A DNA stretch of 12,024 nt from Pseudomonadota bacterium (GTDB lineage: Bacteria > Pseudomonadota > Alphaproteobacteria > Caulobacterales > Caulobacteraceae). The notes under the pieces were generated by a model. That model ran no database searches. It saw only the letters and a list, made by a program, of their open reading frames with translations, and was not told the DNA's origin. The stretch is from contig JAEXKM010000133.1 in the NCBI GenBank assembly GCA_023445705.1, forward strand, positions 1 to 12,024, in the 5' to 3' direction. Of the stretch, positions 1 to 6,705 are shown piece by piece. Every line of letters begins with the position of its first letter. Position 1 is the first letter of the stretch. A program made the translations under genes and the position numbers.

Positions 1-278
1 TCGACATCGTGCGCGTGGTCGGTGCGGGCGAGCCGTTCACGACGCTGCCGTTCGTGCGGCCGGGCGGCGACATCCTGCTCAAGATCGAGGGCTGGCCCAA
101 GGTCAGCCAAGTGCTCACCGCGATCGACGCGACCGAGACGGTCGGCGTCGATCCGTGCGACGCCGCGCCCGATCACTGGCGGCACGTCGCCAACCGCATC
201 GCCGCCGGACATCAGCCGCGCCCCTACACGCTGGAGCGTCATCGCGCCTGGCTCAAGCGCCGGGAGATCGAGCGATGA
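1..278 (+). CDS. DUF2840 family protein, C-terminal part (5' end outside window)
   Basis: This is the last 91 codons of a gene that begins before the window; the reading frame enters at base 3. The visible protein contains the stretches GEPFTTLPFVRPGGDILL and IEGWPKVSQVL, then DPCDAAPDHWRHVANRIAA and a basic tail ending RRAWLKRRE-like (RHRAWLKRREIER). I recognise this pattern from the C-terminal half of DUF2840 proteins, which sit next to conjugation genes in alphaproteobacterial mobile elements. The biochemical role of the family is not known, and no catalytic motif is visible. The stop codon overlaps the start of the downstream peptidase gene (ATGA, bases 275-278), which indicates one transcript and coupled translation. 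The family call rests on remembered sequence similarity; the coding call is secure. Confidence 0.82.
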   Translation, partial: DIVRVVGAGEPFTTLPFVRPGGDILLKIEGWPKVSQVLTAIDATETVGVDPCDAAPDHWRHVANRIAAGHQPRPYTLERHRAWLKRREIER

Positions 279-820
279 CCCGCCGAGGCTGGACCATCGC
301 GACCACTTCCGCCGCGTCGCTGTTCGCCATGTCGTTCACCGCCGTAGCGGTATTCGATCCGTTGCCGCGCGTCATCTGGAACGCCAGCGCCAGCGCGCCG
401 CTCGGCCTCTACCGGATCGAGCCCGATCGTGATCCCGTCGTCGGCGCGCTGGTCGCCGTGACGCCTCCCGCACCGTTGGCGCAGTGGCTGGCAGAGCGCG
501 GTTATCTCGGCGAGCGCGTGCCGCTGTTGAAGCATGTCGCCGCCCGGCCGGGCCAGCTTGTTTGCCGGATCGGCGCCGTGGTGAGCGTCGATGGCCGGCC
601 CCTTGTAGTCGCCCGCGAGCGCGACGGACAAGGCCGCCCGCTGCCCGTCTGGTGGGGGTGCCGGACGCTGCGCGCCGGCGAGCTACTGATGCTCAATCCC
701 GATCACGCCGACAGCATGGACGGCCGCTATTTCGGCCCGCTCCCGGCCTCGACCGTGCTCGGGCGCGCCATCCCGATCCTCACCCGTGACACCCCGAACG
801 CGCCGCTCGCGTGGCGCTGA
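275..820 (+). CDS. traF: TraF-type S26 signal peptidase (probable pilin maturation/cyclisation peptidase)
   Basis: The gene encodes 181 residues, a usual length for TraF/S26 peptidases of conjugation systems. Residues 8-28 form an N-terminal membrane or export segment. The first catalytic box is N-A-S-A-S-A-P-L-G-L-Y at residues 36-46, with Ser40 (or Ser38) as the likely nucleophile. The second box, LLKHVAARPGQ around residues 84-94, supplies the general base Lys86. A third conserved block, GELLMLNPDHADSMDGRYFG, matches the LepB region around GDNRDNSxDSRYWG. In RP4, TraF removes four C-terminal residues of the TrbC prepilin and joins its ends; a trbC gene lies at 7689-8024, so the same role is inferred. 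The ATG at 275 was chosen because it overlaps the DUF2840 stop (ATGA) and gives a protein of family length; the same frame is open further upstream but would add a non-homologous extension. It acts at the periplasmic face of the inner membrane. Confidence 0.88.
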   Translation: MTRRGWTIATTSAASLFAMSFTAVAVFDPLPRVIWNASASAPLGLYRIEPDRDPVVGALVAVTPPAPLAQWLAERGYLGERVPLLKHVAARPGQLVCRIGAVVSVDGRPLVVARERDGQGRPLPVWWGCRTLRAGELLMLNPDHADSMDGRYFGPLPASTVLGRAIPILTRDTPNAPLAWR

Positions 821-842
821 ACCCGCTTGTCCCTGCCAACCC

Positions 843-850
843 AAAGGAGA
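843..850 (+). promoter_or_regulatory. Strong Shine-Dalgarno of the DUF736 gene
   Basis: The bases AAAGGAGA lie five nucleotides before the ATG at 856. This fixes the start of the DUF736 gene, whose frame is open upstream, and is the best ribosome binding site seen in the window. Confidence 0.75.
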
Positions 851-855
851 GTCCC

Positions 856-1191
856 ATGCAAATCGGCAGCTTTTTCCGCACCGCCAACGGCTACGAGGGC
901 ATCATCGAGACGGCGACGCTCGACATCCGTATTTCCATCGTTCCCGCCGAGGCGAGCGACGCCGACAAGGCGCCGGACTGGCGCGTCCATCGCGGCGACG
1001 GCGGCGAAGGCCCGGAAATCGGCGCGGGTTGGAACGAGACCGGCGAGCGTGCTGGGGATTACGTCTCGCTGCGCATCGACGATCCTGCCTTCGCGCAGCC
1101 GCTCCGCGCCGCGCTGTTCCAAAACACCGGCGACAAGTCCCCCTGGTCACTGCGCTGGAACCGTCAGCCGAAGTCGCGCGAGCAGGACTGA
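856..1191 (+). CDS. DUF736 family protein
   Basis: This gene encodes 111 residues. The protein starts MQIGSFFRTANGYEGIIET, followed by a strand-rich middle (TLDIRISIVPAE, APDWRVHRGDGG), then EIGAGWNETGERAGDYVSL and a closing DDPAFAQPLRAALF. This order (IGxF, GYxGxIxT, APDxRV, EIGAxW, YxSxxxDDP, AxLF) is the signature of DUF736, small soluble proteins found beside tra/trb genes of rhizobial and sphingomonad elements. Their function is unknown; no enzyme motif, signal peptide or membrane segment is visible. A 35-base gap separates it from traF, with its own strong ribosome site, and only four bases separate its stop from the transglycosylase start, so it is in the middle of the accessory transfer transcript. 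The acidic charge and single-domain size would fit an abundant accessory or DNA-mimic type protein, but that is speculation. Confidence 0.88.
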   Translation: MQIGSFFRTANGYEGIIETATLDIRISIVPAEASDADKAPDWRVHRGDGGEGPEIGAGWNETGERAGDYVSLRIDDPAFAQPLRAALFQNTGDKSPWSLRWNRQPKSREQD

Positions 1192-1195
1192 TCCC

Positions 1196-2107
1196 ATGCG
1201 CGTTCCCATCATCCCTTTGTTCGCGGGAAAGCCGTCTCATCCCTCCGTCCCGCTCGATCGCAGGCTGGCCGGGGCGCGCAGCGAAGGTCAAGGGCGGCCG
1301 AAGGCCGGCGCTCCGCGCGCACCCTTGAGCGCAACGAGCACGCTGGCAGGCTGGCGGCGGAGTGGAGTCGGATCGGCAGTGGCGTTTGCCGTCGTGATGC
1401 TGTTCGGCGGCGCTGTGTCGGTCGCGGCGACAGCACAGGATTTGCCGGCCCCGCTATCGGCGGCGGCTCATCCCTACGCCGGTCATGTCGCCGACGCCGC
1501 GCGGCGGTTCGGCATCCCCGAAGCGTGGATATGGGCGGTGATGCGCGTCGAGAGCGGCGGCAACTCGCGCGCCGTATCGCACGCTGGTGCGATGGGATTG
1601 ATGCAGATCATGCCCGCGACCTGGGCCGGTCTTCGCGCGCGGCATGGCCTTGGCGCTGACCCCTTCGACGTGCGCGACAACATCATGGCGGGCGCGGCCT
1701 ATCTGCGCGAGATGCACGACCGTTACGGCAACGCGAGTGCGATGCTGGCGGCCTACAATGCCGGACCGGGCCGCTACGACGATTACCTGTCGCGCGGCCG
1801 TCCGCTCCCGCCCGAGACGATTGGCTACCTCGCCCAGCTCACGACCGTTGTCGGCACGACGGGCGCTGCGGAGGTGGCGGTGAGCGCGCCGCGCGATCCG
1901 TTCGCCTGGCGACGTGCCGCGCTGTTCGTCCGCACCGCGAGCGCCGCGTCCGAGGGCGTATCCGGGCAGTCGGACGGTGAAGAACCCGCGCCCGATCCGC
2001 CGACCGATGGGGCGACATCCGGCGAAGTTCGCGCCGTCGCTCTGCCTGCCAGCGAGCCGGCGGACACGCTGTTCGTCCCCCGCGCCCGCGCGGGCCGACC
2101 GCAATGA
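1196..2107 (+). CDS. Conjugation-associated lytic transglycosylase (SLT domain)
   Basis: The gene encodes 303 residues from the ATG at 1196. Residues about 58-80 form a hydrophobic export or anchor segment. The SLT domain follows: FGIPEAWIWAVMRVESGGN with catalytic Glu119, then AGAMGLMQIMPATW at about 130-143, and AYNAGPGRYDDY about 50 residues later, all hallmarks of family 1 (SLT-like) lytic transglycosylases. The enzyme would cut the MurNAc-GlcNAc bond of peptidoglycan so that the mating pore can cross the wall, as VirB1 does. The last 70 residues are Pro/Glu/Ala-rich and look disordered. The stop lies 238 bases before the relaxase. Two starts are possible: ATG 1196, four bases after the DUF736 stop with AGCAGGA upstream, or TTG 1325, which would give an ordinary signal peptide ending ATA-Q. 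With ATG 1196 the hydrophobic segment is preceded by an unusual basic leader of some 57 residues. Confidence 0.87.
   Translation: MRVPIIPLFAGKPSHPSVPLDRRLAGARSEGQGRPKAGAPRAPLSATSTLAGWRRSGVGSAVAFAVVMLFGGAVSVAATAQDLPAPLSAAAHPYAGHVADAARRFGIPEAWIWAVMRVESGGNSRAVSHAGAMGLMQIMPATWAGLRARHGLGADPFDVRDNIMAGAAYLREMHDRYGNASAMLAAYNAGPGRYDDYLSRGRPLPPETIGYLAQLTTVVGTTGAAEVAVSAPRDPFAWRRAALFVRTASAASEGVSGQSDGEEPAPDPPTDGATSGEVRAVALPASEPADTLFVPRARAGRPQ
1288..1328. repeat. Nested inverted repeat inside the 5' part of the transglycosylase gene
   Basis: Arms TCAAGGG (1288-1294) and CCCTTGA (1322-1328) flank an inner hairpin CGGCC-GAA-GGCCG (1295-1307). The structure falls in the low-complexity leader of the transglycosylase rather than in its enzymatic domain. 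The bases are seen directly; a role is not established, and a two-thirds GC sequence produces some such repeats by chance. Confidence 0.4.
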
Positions 2108-2345
2108 TCCGCGCGTCATCCCGATCATCTGTCCCGAGCAGGAAAGTGGCTGGGAAGGGAGAGAACGGCAGGGACAAACGAGGGCAAGATATAAGCAGCG
2201 CCCCGTTCAGCCGAAAAGCCGAGGCTTTTCCGTGGCTTCACGTGGGGGCGTCGGTCGGCGCGCGTGCCGCGCGGAAGGGAAAAGCCAACAGATTCAACGC
2301 CTCGAATGGCACTACAAGTCATTTTTGGCCGAAAGCGTCCCGGCC
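2108..2345. other. Non-coding gap before the relaxase; candidate oriT-containing region
   Basis: This 238-base gap between the transglycosylase stop and the relaxase start holds no gene I can support. Its base composition is more mixed than that of the flanking genes, with purine-rich runs (2143-2188), an A/T-rich patch (GATATAAG, 2188-2195) and several inverted repeats near 2214-2286. Origins of transfer usually sit beside the relaxase gene and carry inverted repeats next to the nick, so this is the most likely oriT location in the window. I do not see a nick sequence of the well-known IncP (YATCCTG) or Ti type here, so the call is positional inference only. The gap may also hold the promoter of the relaxase gene, but no convincing -35/-10 pair is visible. 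Confidence 0.4.
2214..2286. repeat. Three-arm inverted repeat set (mutually exclusive stem-loops)
   Basis: AAAAGCC at 2214-2220 is mirrored by GGCTTTT at 2223-2229, making a tight palindrome. The second arm, extended as GGCTTTTCC (2223-2231), is also the exact reverse complement of GGAAAAGCC at 2278-2286, a nine-base match across a 46-base spacer. The middle arm can therefore pair with either neighbour but not both. A short hairpin CGTG-GCTT-CACG (2231-2242) lies just inside the longer loop. Such arrangements are common at transfer origins and in switching leaders; which of these applies is not shown by the sequence. Confidence 0.55.
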
Positions 2346-4106
2346 GTGAGCGAGGACAGCGAGTTCCGCGTCCGGCCCGGCAAGGCCAAGCGCAGCAAGG
2401 CGCAGGGGCGCAATGCGCGCGGCCTGGTCGCCGAGGTGCTCCGCGTCGCCGCGATCCACAGCGGCGGCCGGCGCGGCGGCGCCAGTGGCGCGCGTCGTGG
2501 TGCGCAATCGACCTTCGGGCGGGGACGCACCACCTTCGCCCGCAGTCGCCTGTTCGGCTCGGGCCGGCGCGTCATGGTCAAAATGCTGCCCGTGACCACC
2601 CGCAGCCGGGCCGGCCGGCGCTCGGCGCCGCTGTCCGCGCACATCGCTTATTTGAAGCGCGAAGGCGTCACCCGCGACGGCTCGCCGACGCGGATGTTCG
2701 ACGCGGCTGGCGACAACGCCGACGATCGCGGTTTCACCGAGCGGTGCAAGGATGACCGGCACCATTTCCGGGTCATCGTGTCGCCGGAGGATGCCGCCGA
2801 CCTGACCGACCTGCGCGAATATACCCGCGACCTCATGCGGCAGATGGAGGCCGACCTAGGCACGCGGCTCGATTGGGTCGCGGTCGATCACTGGAATACC
2901 GACAACCCGCACGTCCATCTGCTCGTGCGCGGGGTCAACGATCAGGGTGGCGATCTCGTCATTTCCCGCGATTACATCAGCCACAATCTTCGTTCGCGCG
3001 CCGAGGAGCTGGCCCACGTCGAACTGGGGCCGAAACCCGAGCACGAGGTGCAGCGCGCTCTCGATCGTGAGGTGACGGCGGAACGCTGGACCCGGCTCGA
3101 TACCGAGATCCAGCGTTCCGCCGACGAGTTGGGTGTCATCGACCTGCGCCCCGAGCGGCCCGGCCCGGACGATCCGCGCCTCCGCCGCTTGATGGTTGGT
3201 CGGTTGCAGCACCTGGAGACGATGGGGCTCGCGGCCGAGGGCGATCCGGGCCAATGGGCGGTGGCGGAGGGCGCGGCAGCGAAGCTGCGCGAGTTGGGCG
3301 CGCGCGGCGACATCATCCGCACGATCGGCGCGGCGCTCAAGGAGCGGGGGCAGGACCGGCCCCTCGACAGCTACGCCGTCGTCACCAGCGCGCCCGAGAA
3401 GCCGATCGCCGGCAGGCTGATCGACAAGGGGTTGTACGACGAGCTGACCGGCACCGCCTATGCCGTGATCGACGGCACGGACGGGCGCACCCACCATGTT
3501 CGCCTGCCGGGCATCGAGGCATTGGAGCACAGCCCGAAGGTCGGCGGCATCGTCGAGCTGCGCGCGATTGCGCGGCCTGGCGAGGAGAAGCCAACCTTGG
3601 TCCTCGCAACGCGGTCCGACCTCGACCTTGCCGCGCAGGTGAAAGCGCCCGGCGCGACCTGGCTCGACCATCGGCTGATCGAGCGCGGCGCCGGCGTTGC
3701 GGACGGCGGGTTTGGCGCCGAGGTGCGGCGCGCGATGGACGCGCGCACCGACCATCTGGTCAAGGCAGGGCTAGCCCGCCGCTTCGGCGAGCGGACAGTG
3801 TTCGAGCGCGGGATGCTCGACACGCTCCGCAAGCGCGAGCTGGACGCGGCTGGCGCGAAGATCGCGGGCGAAACCGGGCTTGCCTATCGGCCCGCCGGTT
3901 CTGGCGAAAAGATCGCCGGCGTCGTGCGCCAGCGCCTCACGCTCGCGTCAGGCCGCTTCGCCATGATCGACGACGGGCTCGGCTTCCGCCTCGTGCCCTG
4001 GGCCAGCACCCTCGAACAGCAACTTGGCCGTCAGGTGTCCGGCGTCGTCCGCGCTGGCGGCGGGATCGACTGGACGCTTGGCCGCAAGCGCGGCCTCGGC
4101 ATCTGA
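2346..4106 (+). CDS. Relaxase/mobilisation nuclease with DUF3363 domain (VirD2-like)
   Basis: The gene encodes 586 residues from a GTG start (protein starts MSEDSEFRVRPGK, the usual opening of this family). A basic linker (residues 13-80) is followed by the relaxase fold: AHIAYLKREGVTRDG with Tyr102 as candidate nucleophile, ERCKDDRHHFRVIVSPED, then VDHWNTDNPHVHLLVRG with the metal-binding histidines His182, His189 and His191. The C-terminal half is the DUF3363 region, with a second strand-rich block (about 340-430) and a repeat-like end (about 510-586). It should nick one strand at oriT, stay covalently bound through the tyrosine and be carried into the recipient. The frame is open for some 430 bases upstream, and no good ribosome site precedes GTG 2346; an alternative GTG at 2232 exists, but the added residues look non-homologous. 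traG follows after 14 bases. Confidence 0.9.
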   Translation: MSEDSEFRVRPGKAKRSKAQGRNARGLVAEVLRVAAIHSGGRRGGASGARRGAQSTFGRGRTTFARSRLFGSGRRVMVKMLPVTTRSRAGRRSAPLSAHIAYLKREGVTRDGSPTRMFDAAGDNADDRGFTERCKDDRHHFRVIVSPEDAADLTDLREYTRDLMRQMEADLGTRLDWVAVDHWNTDNPHVHLLVRGVNDQGGDLVISRDYISHNLRSRAEELAHVELGPKPEHEVQRALDREVTAERWTRLDTEIQRSADELGVIDLRPERPGPDDPRLRRLMVGRLQHLETMGLAAEGDPGQWAVAEGAAAKLRELGARGDIIRTIGAALKERGQDRPLDSYAVVTSAPEKPIAGRLIDKGLYDELTGTAYAVIDGTDGRTHHVRLPGIEALEHSPKVGGIVELRAIARPGEEKPTLVLATRSDLDLAAQVKAPGATWLDHRLIERGAGVADGGFGAEVRRAMDARTDHLVKAGLARRFGERTVFERGMLDTLRKRELDAAGAKIAGETGLAYRPAGSGEKIAGVVRQRLTLASGRFAMIDDGLGFRLVPWASTLEQQLGRQVSGVVRAGGGIDWTLGRKRGLGI

Positions 4107-4120
4107 AACAGGAGACCTCC

Positions 4121-6094
4121 ATGTCCGCGACCAAGATACTTTGGGGCCAGATCATCGTCGTGTTCCTGATCGTGCTCGCCGGGGTGTGGGGCGCGACGCA
4201 GTGGACAGCCGCCGCGCTCGCCTATCAGCCTGAGCTGGGGTCGCCCTGGTTCATGCTCGGTGAGTGGCGCGTCTATCCGCCGCCCGCCTTCTTCTGGTGG
4301 TGGTTCAGCTTCGACGCCTATGCGCCCCACATATTCCTGACGGGCGCCTATATCGCTGCGTCGGGCGGGTTCGCATCGATTGCCGTCGCCATCGGCATGT
4401 CGGTGTGGCGCGCGCGTGAACTGAAGAACGCCGAGACCTACGGCTCGGCGCGCTGGGCGACCGAGCGCGAGGTTCATGCGGCCGGGTTACTAGGGCCGAA
4501 CGGTGTCGTGCTCGGCAAGTTCGCACGCGACTATCTCCGCCATGATGGTCCTGAGCATGTGCTGTGCTTCGCCCCGACCCGCAGCGGCAAGGGCGTCGGC
4601 TTGGTAGTGCCATCGCTGCTGACCTGGCCGGCCTCGGCGATCGTCCACGACATCAAGGGCGAGAACTGGACGCTGACGGCCGGCTTCCGCTCGCGGCATG
4701 GCCGCGTGCTGCTGTTCGACCCAACCAACGCCGCCTCGGCCGCCTACAATCCTCTGCTGGAGGTGCGGCGCGGCCAGTGGGAGGTGCGCGACGTGCAGAA
4801 CGTCGCCGACGTTTTGGTCGATCCCGAAGGCTCGCTGGAGCGCCGGAACCACTGGGAGAAGACGAGCCACAGCTTGCTGGTCGGCGCGATCCTGCACGTC
4901 CTCTATGCCGAAGCGGACAAGACCTTGGCCGGCGTCGCCGGATTTCTTTCGGACCCGGCGCGCACGATCGAGCAGACGCTGGCGGCGATGATGGCGACAC
5001 CGCACCTCGGCGAAGCCGGCGTGCATCCTGTCGTCGCCAGCGCGGCGCGCGAGCTGCTGAACAAATCGGACAACGAGCGCTCAGGCGTGCTCAGCACCGC
5101 CATGTCGTTCCTCGGCCTCTACCGCGATCCCGTCGTCGCGCAGGTTACGCGCGCTTGTCATTGGCGCATATCGGATCTGGTCGAGGGCGAGCGACCGGCA
5201 ACGCTCTACCTCGTCGTGCCTCCATCGGATATCTCGCGCACCAAACCGCTGATCCGCCTCATCCTCAACCAGATCGGGCGCCGGCTGACGGAGGAACTGA
5301 CTCCGAAGGGCAACCGCCATCGCGTGCTTTTGATGCTCGATGAGTTCCCCGCGCTCGGCCGGCTCGACTTCTTCGAGTCCGCCCTGGCGTTCATGGCGGG
5401 CTACGGGCTTAAGGCGTTCCTGATCGCGCAGTCGTTAAACCAGATCGAGAAGGCTTACGGACCGAACAACGCGATCCTGGACAACTGCCATGTTCGCGTG
5501 AGTTTCGCCACCAACGACGAGCGGACCGCCAAGCGGGTGTCCGATGCGCTCGGCACGGCGACCGAGATGCGGGCGATGAAGAATTACGCCGGGCATCGCC
5601 TGTCGCCGTGGCTGGGGCATTTGATGGTATCGCGCTCCGAGACCGCCCGCCAGCTTCTCACCCCCGGCGAGGTGATGCAGCTCCCGCCCGACGACGAGAT
5701 CGTGATGGTGGCGGGGGTCCATCCGATCCGCGCGAAGAAGGCGCGCTACTTTCAGGATGGGCGCCTGTCCGGGCGGATCATGGCGGCGCCGGCGTCCGCG
5801 GCCGCCACGATCCGTCCCGACGATTGGACCGGGCGGCAGGCGGCCGCCGATCCAAAGCAGGTCGCGCGGATTGTCCGCGATGCGGAAGACGCGGCCAATG
5901 GCGGTCTGCGCCGGGAGCCCGAACTGCCCGAGCATGTCGCCATCGCGCCCGAAACGGCATCACCTCCCGCCCAGGAGTTTGCGATCGTCGACGACGAGCA
6001 GGACGACGCGGCCCGGCAGGCGGCCGTGCGTCGCCGGATGCAGGGCATCGCGCGTCAGGCGTCGCTCGACCCGGGCGACGGCATCGAATTGTAG
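4121..6094 (+). CDS. traG: Conjugal transfer coupling protein TraG (VirD4-type ATPase)
   Basis: The gene encodes 657 residues, the normal size for TraG/VirD4. Hydrophobic segments at about 7-27, 55-64 and 72-95 anchor it in the inner membrane. The NTPase domain has Walker A APTRSGKG (about 151-158), followed by LVVPSLLTWPASAIVHDIKGENW, which is typical of this family, and Walker B RVLLMLDEFPALG (about 401-413). The stretch FLIAQSLNQIEKAYG and the later TPGEVMQLPPDDEIVMV are also conserved in VirD4 proteins. It docks the relaxase-DNA complex and feeds it to the Trb pore. The ATG at 4121 is preceded by CAGGAGA (4109-4115) and sits 14 bases after the relaxase stop. The C-terminal 110 residues are acidic, Ala/Pro-rich and probably flexible, a usual site for substrate contact. 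The next gene starts 9 bases after its stop. Confidence 0.95.
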   Translation: MSATKILWGQIIVVFLIVLAGVWGATQWTAAALAYQPELGSPWFMLGEWRVYPPPAFFWWWFSFDAYAPHIFLTGAYIAASGGFASIAVAIGMSVWRARELKNAETYGSARWATEREVHAAGLLGPNGVVLGKFARDYLRHDGPEHVLCFAPTRSGKGVGLVVPSLLTWPASAIVHDIKGENWTLTAGFRSRHGRVLLFDPTNAASAAYNPLLEVRRGQWEVRDVQNVADVLVDPEGSLERRNHWEKTSHSLLVGAILHVLYAEADKTLAGVAGFLSDPARTIEQTLAAMMATPHLGEAGVHPVVASAARELLNKSDNERSGVLSTAMSFLGLYRDPVVAQVTRACHWRISDLVEGERPATLYLVVPPSDISRTKPLIRLILNQIGRRLTEELTPKGNRHRVLLMLDEFPALGRLDFFESALAFMAGYGLKAFLIAQSLNQIEKAYGPNNAILDNCHVRVSFATNDERTAKRVSDALGTATEMRAMKNYAGHRLSPWLGHLMVSRSETARQLLTPGEVMQLPPDDEIVMVAGVHPIRAKKARYFQDGRLSGRIMAAPASAAATIRPDDWTGRQAAADPKQVARIVRDAEDAANGGLRREPELPEHVAIAPETASPPAQEFAIVDDEQDDAARQAAVRRRMQGIARQASLDPGDGIEL

Positions 6095-6103
6095 GAGACC
6101 GCC

Positions 6104-6532
6104 ATGCGGACCCGGCTCAACGTCTACTTCCCGCCCGCGCTCGCCAAGCAAGTTGACGAGCTGGCGATCCGGCGGCGCATATCACGCTCGGCGATCGTGG
6201 AGGCCGCCGTGGCGTCCTACCTGTCGCCCGACGGCGCCGACCGGATGGAGGCGGCGTTCGCACGTAGGCTCGACCGCCTGTCGCGACAGGTGCAGCGGCT
6301 GGAGCGCAACACCGGACTGAGCACCGAGGCACTGAGCTTGTTCGTCCGGTTCTGGCTGTCCGTGACCCCGCCGCTGCCCGACGAAGATCAGGCAGCGGCG
6401 CAGGTGAAAGGTCGTAAACGTTATGAGGGTTTTATCGAGACGCTTGGTCGGCGCTTCGCCAGCGGCAAGACTCTCATGGACGAAATACCGGAGGATGTCT
6501 GGCCGCGGTCAACATCGCCCGAGTCGGAGTAG
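6104..6532 (+). CDS. Ribbon-helix-helix (CopG-type) protein of the tra/trb cluster
   Basis: The gene encodes 142 residues. The first 41 residues, starting MRTRLNVYFPPALAKQVDEL and continuing RRRISRSAIVEAAVASYLS, form a clear ribbon-helix-helix DNA-binding domain with the beta strand RLNVYF. Residues 47-70 are a charged, heptad-like helix (RMEAAFARRLDRLSRQVQRLERN), probably for oligomerisation, followed by a hydrophobic segment LFVRFWLSV and a soluble tail. An AGGAGA site (6093-6098) lies five bases before the ATG. The gene lies between traG and trbB, the normal place for this protein in such clusters, and could act as an autoregulator or trb repressor, or as a relaxosome accessory protein; the sequence does not decide. 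Short palindromes just downstream are possible operators. Confidence 0.87.
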   Translation: MRTRLNVYFPPALAKQVDELAIRRRISRSAIVEAAVASYLSPDGADRMEAAFARRLDRLSRQVQRLERNTGLSTEALSLFVRFWLSVTPPLPDEDQAAAQVKGRKRYEGFIETLGRRFASGKTLMDEIPEDVWPRSTSPESE

Positions 6533-6705
6533 CAGAAGCTCGCCGACCTTGATTTAGTCGGTAAGCGATTTCGCCTCCGGCACCGTATCTACCGCCCCCT
6601 CTACTACGCCGATAACTAGCTGTTGCGACGCGAGCATTGCTGCGTCTCTTGATGTGCCCCTGACGCCGGGCGGCGGTTCGCCCGGCCCAATCCAGGGGCC
6701 AGTCG
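6533..6705. other. Structured intergenic leader between the CopG-type gene and trbB
   Basis: This 173-base gap holds no supportable gene. Its first 120 bases are less GC-rich than the neighbouring genes. It contains three hairpins: CCGAC (6543-6547) with GTCGG (6557-6561); GACGC-AGC with GCT-GCGTC (6627-6646, one bulged G, ATT loop); and the strong nested structure at 6656-6699. No convincing sigma-70-like promoter pair is visible, so trb expression could start here from an unrecognised promoter or come by read-through from traG. Confidence 0.5.
6656..6699 (+). promoter_or_regulatory. Nested stem-loop burying the trbB ribosome binding site
   Basis: The outer stem pairs GCCCCTG (6656-6662) with CAGGGGC (6693-6699), seven uninterrupted base pairs. 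Inside it, GCCGGGCG (6665-6672) pairs with CGCCCGGC (6679-6686), eight uninterrupted pairs around the loop GCGGTT. The right outer arm contains AGGGG (6694-6698), the only plausible Shine-Dalgarno for the TTG start at 6706, seven bases away. No T-run follows, so it is not an intrinsic terminator. The pairing is seen directly; the role as a brake on trbB translation is inferred. Confidence 0.6.

Noticed and set aside
2171..2195. Promoter formed by GGGACA and TATAAG
   Set aside because: The spacing of 13 bases is too short and the -35 match is poor.
2214..2229. AAAAGCC/GGCTTTT palindrome as an intrinsic terminator
   Set aside because: The stem is short, with a very tight loop, and no T-run follows; the T bases are within the arm itself.
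1914..2345. Upstream in-frame extension of the relaxase overlapping the transglycosylase
   Set aside because: The extension lies partly in the 3' end of the transglycosylase gene, reads as Arg/Pro/Ser-rich filler and lacks the family pattern; the open frame is explained by high GC.
2104..2349. 81-codon open frame filling the gap before the relaxase
   Set aside because: No ribosome site or recognisable protein pattern, and it runs through inverted repeats; more likely non-coding.
2856..3755. 299-codon open frame on the minus strand
   Set aside because: It is antisense to the relaxase domain and explained by third-position GC bias.
3254..4120. Long upstream extension of the traG frame
   Set aside because: It lies within the relaxase gene, is Arg/Ala-rich nonsense, and traG has a clear ATG with CAGGAGA at 4121.
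6665..6686. GC-rich hairpin before trbB as an intrinsic terminator
   Set aside because: No U-tract follows, and the outer stem includes the ribosome site, which fits translational control better.
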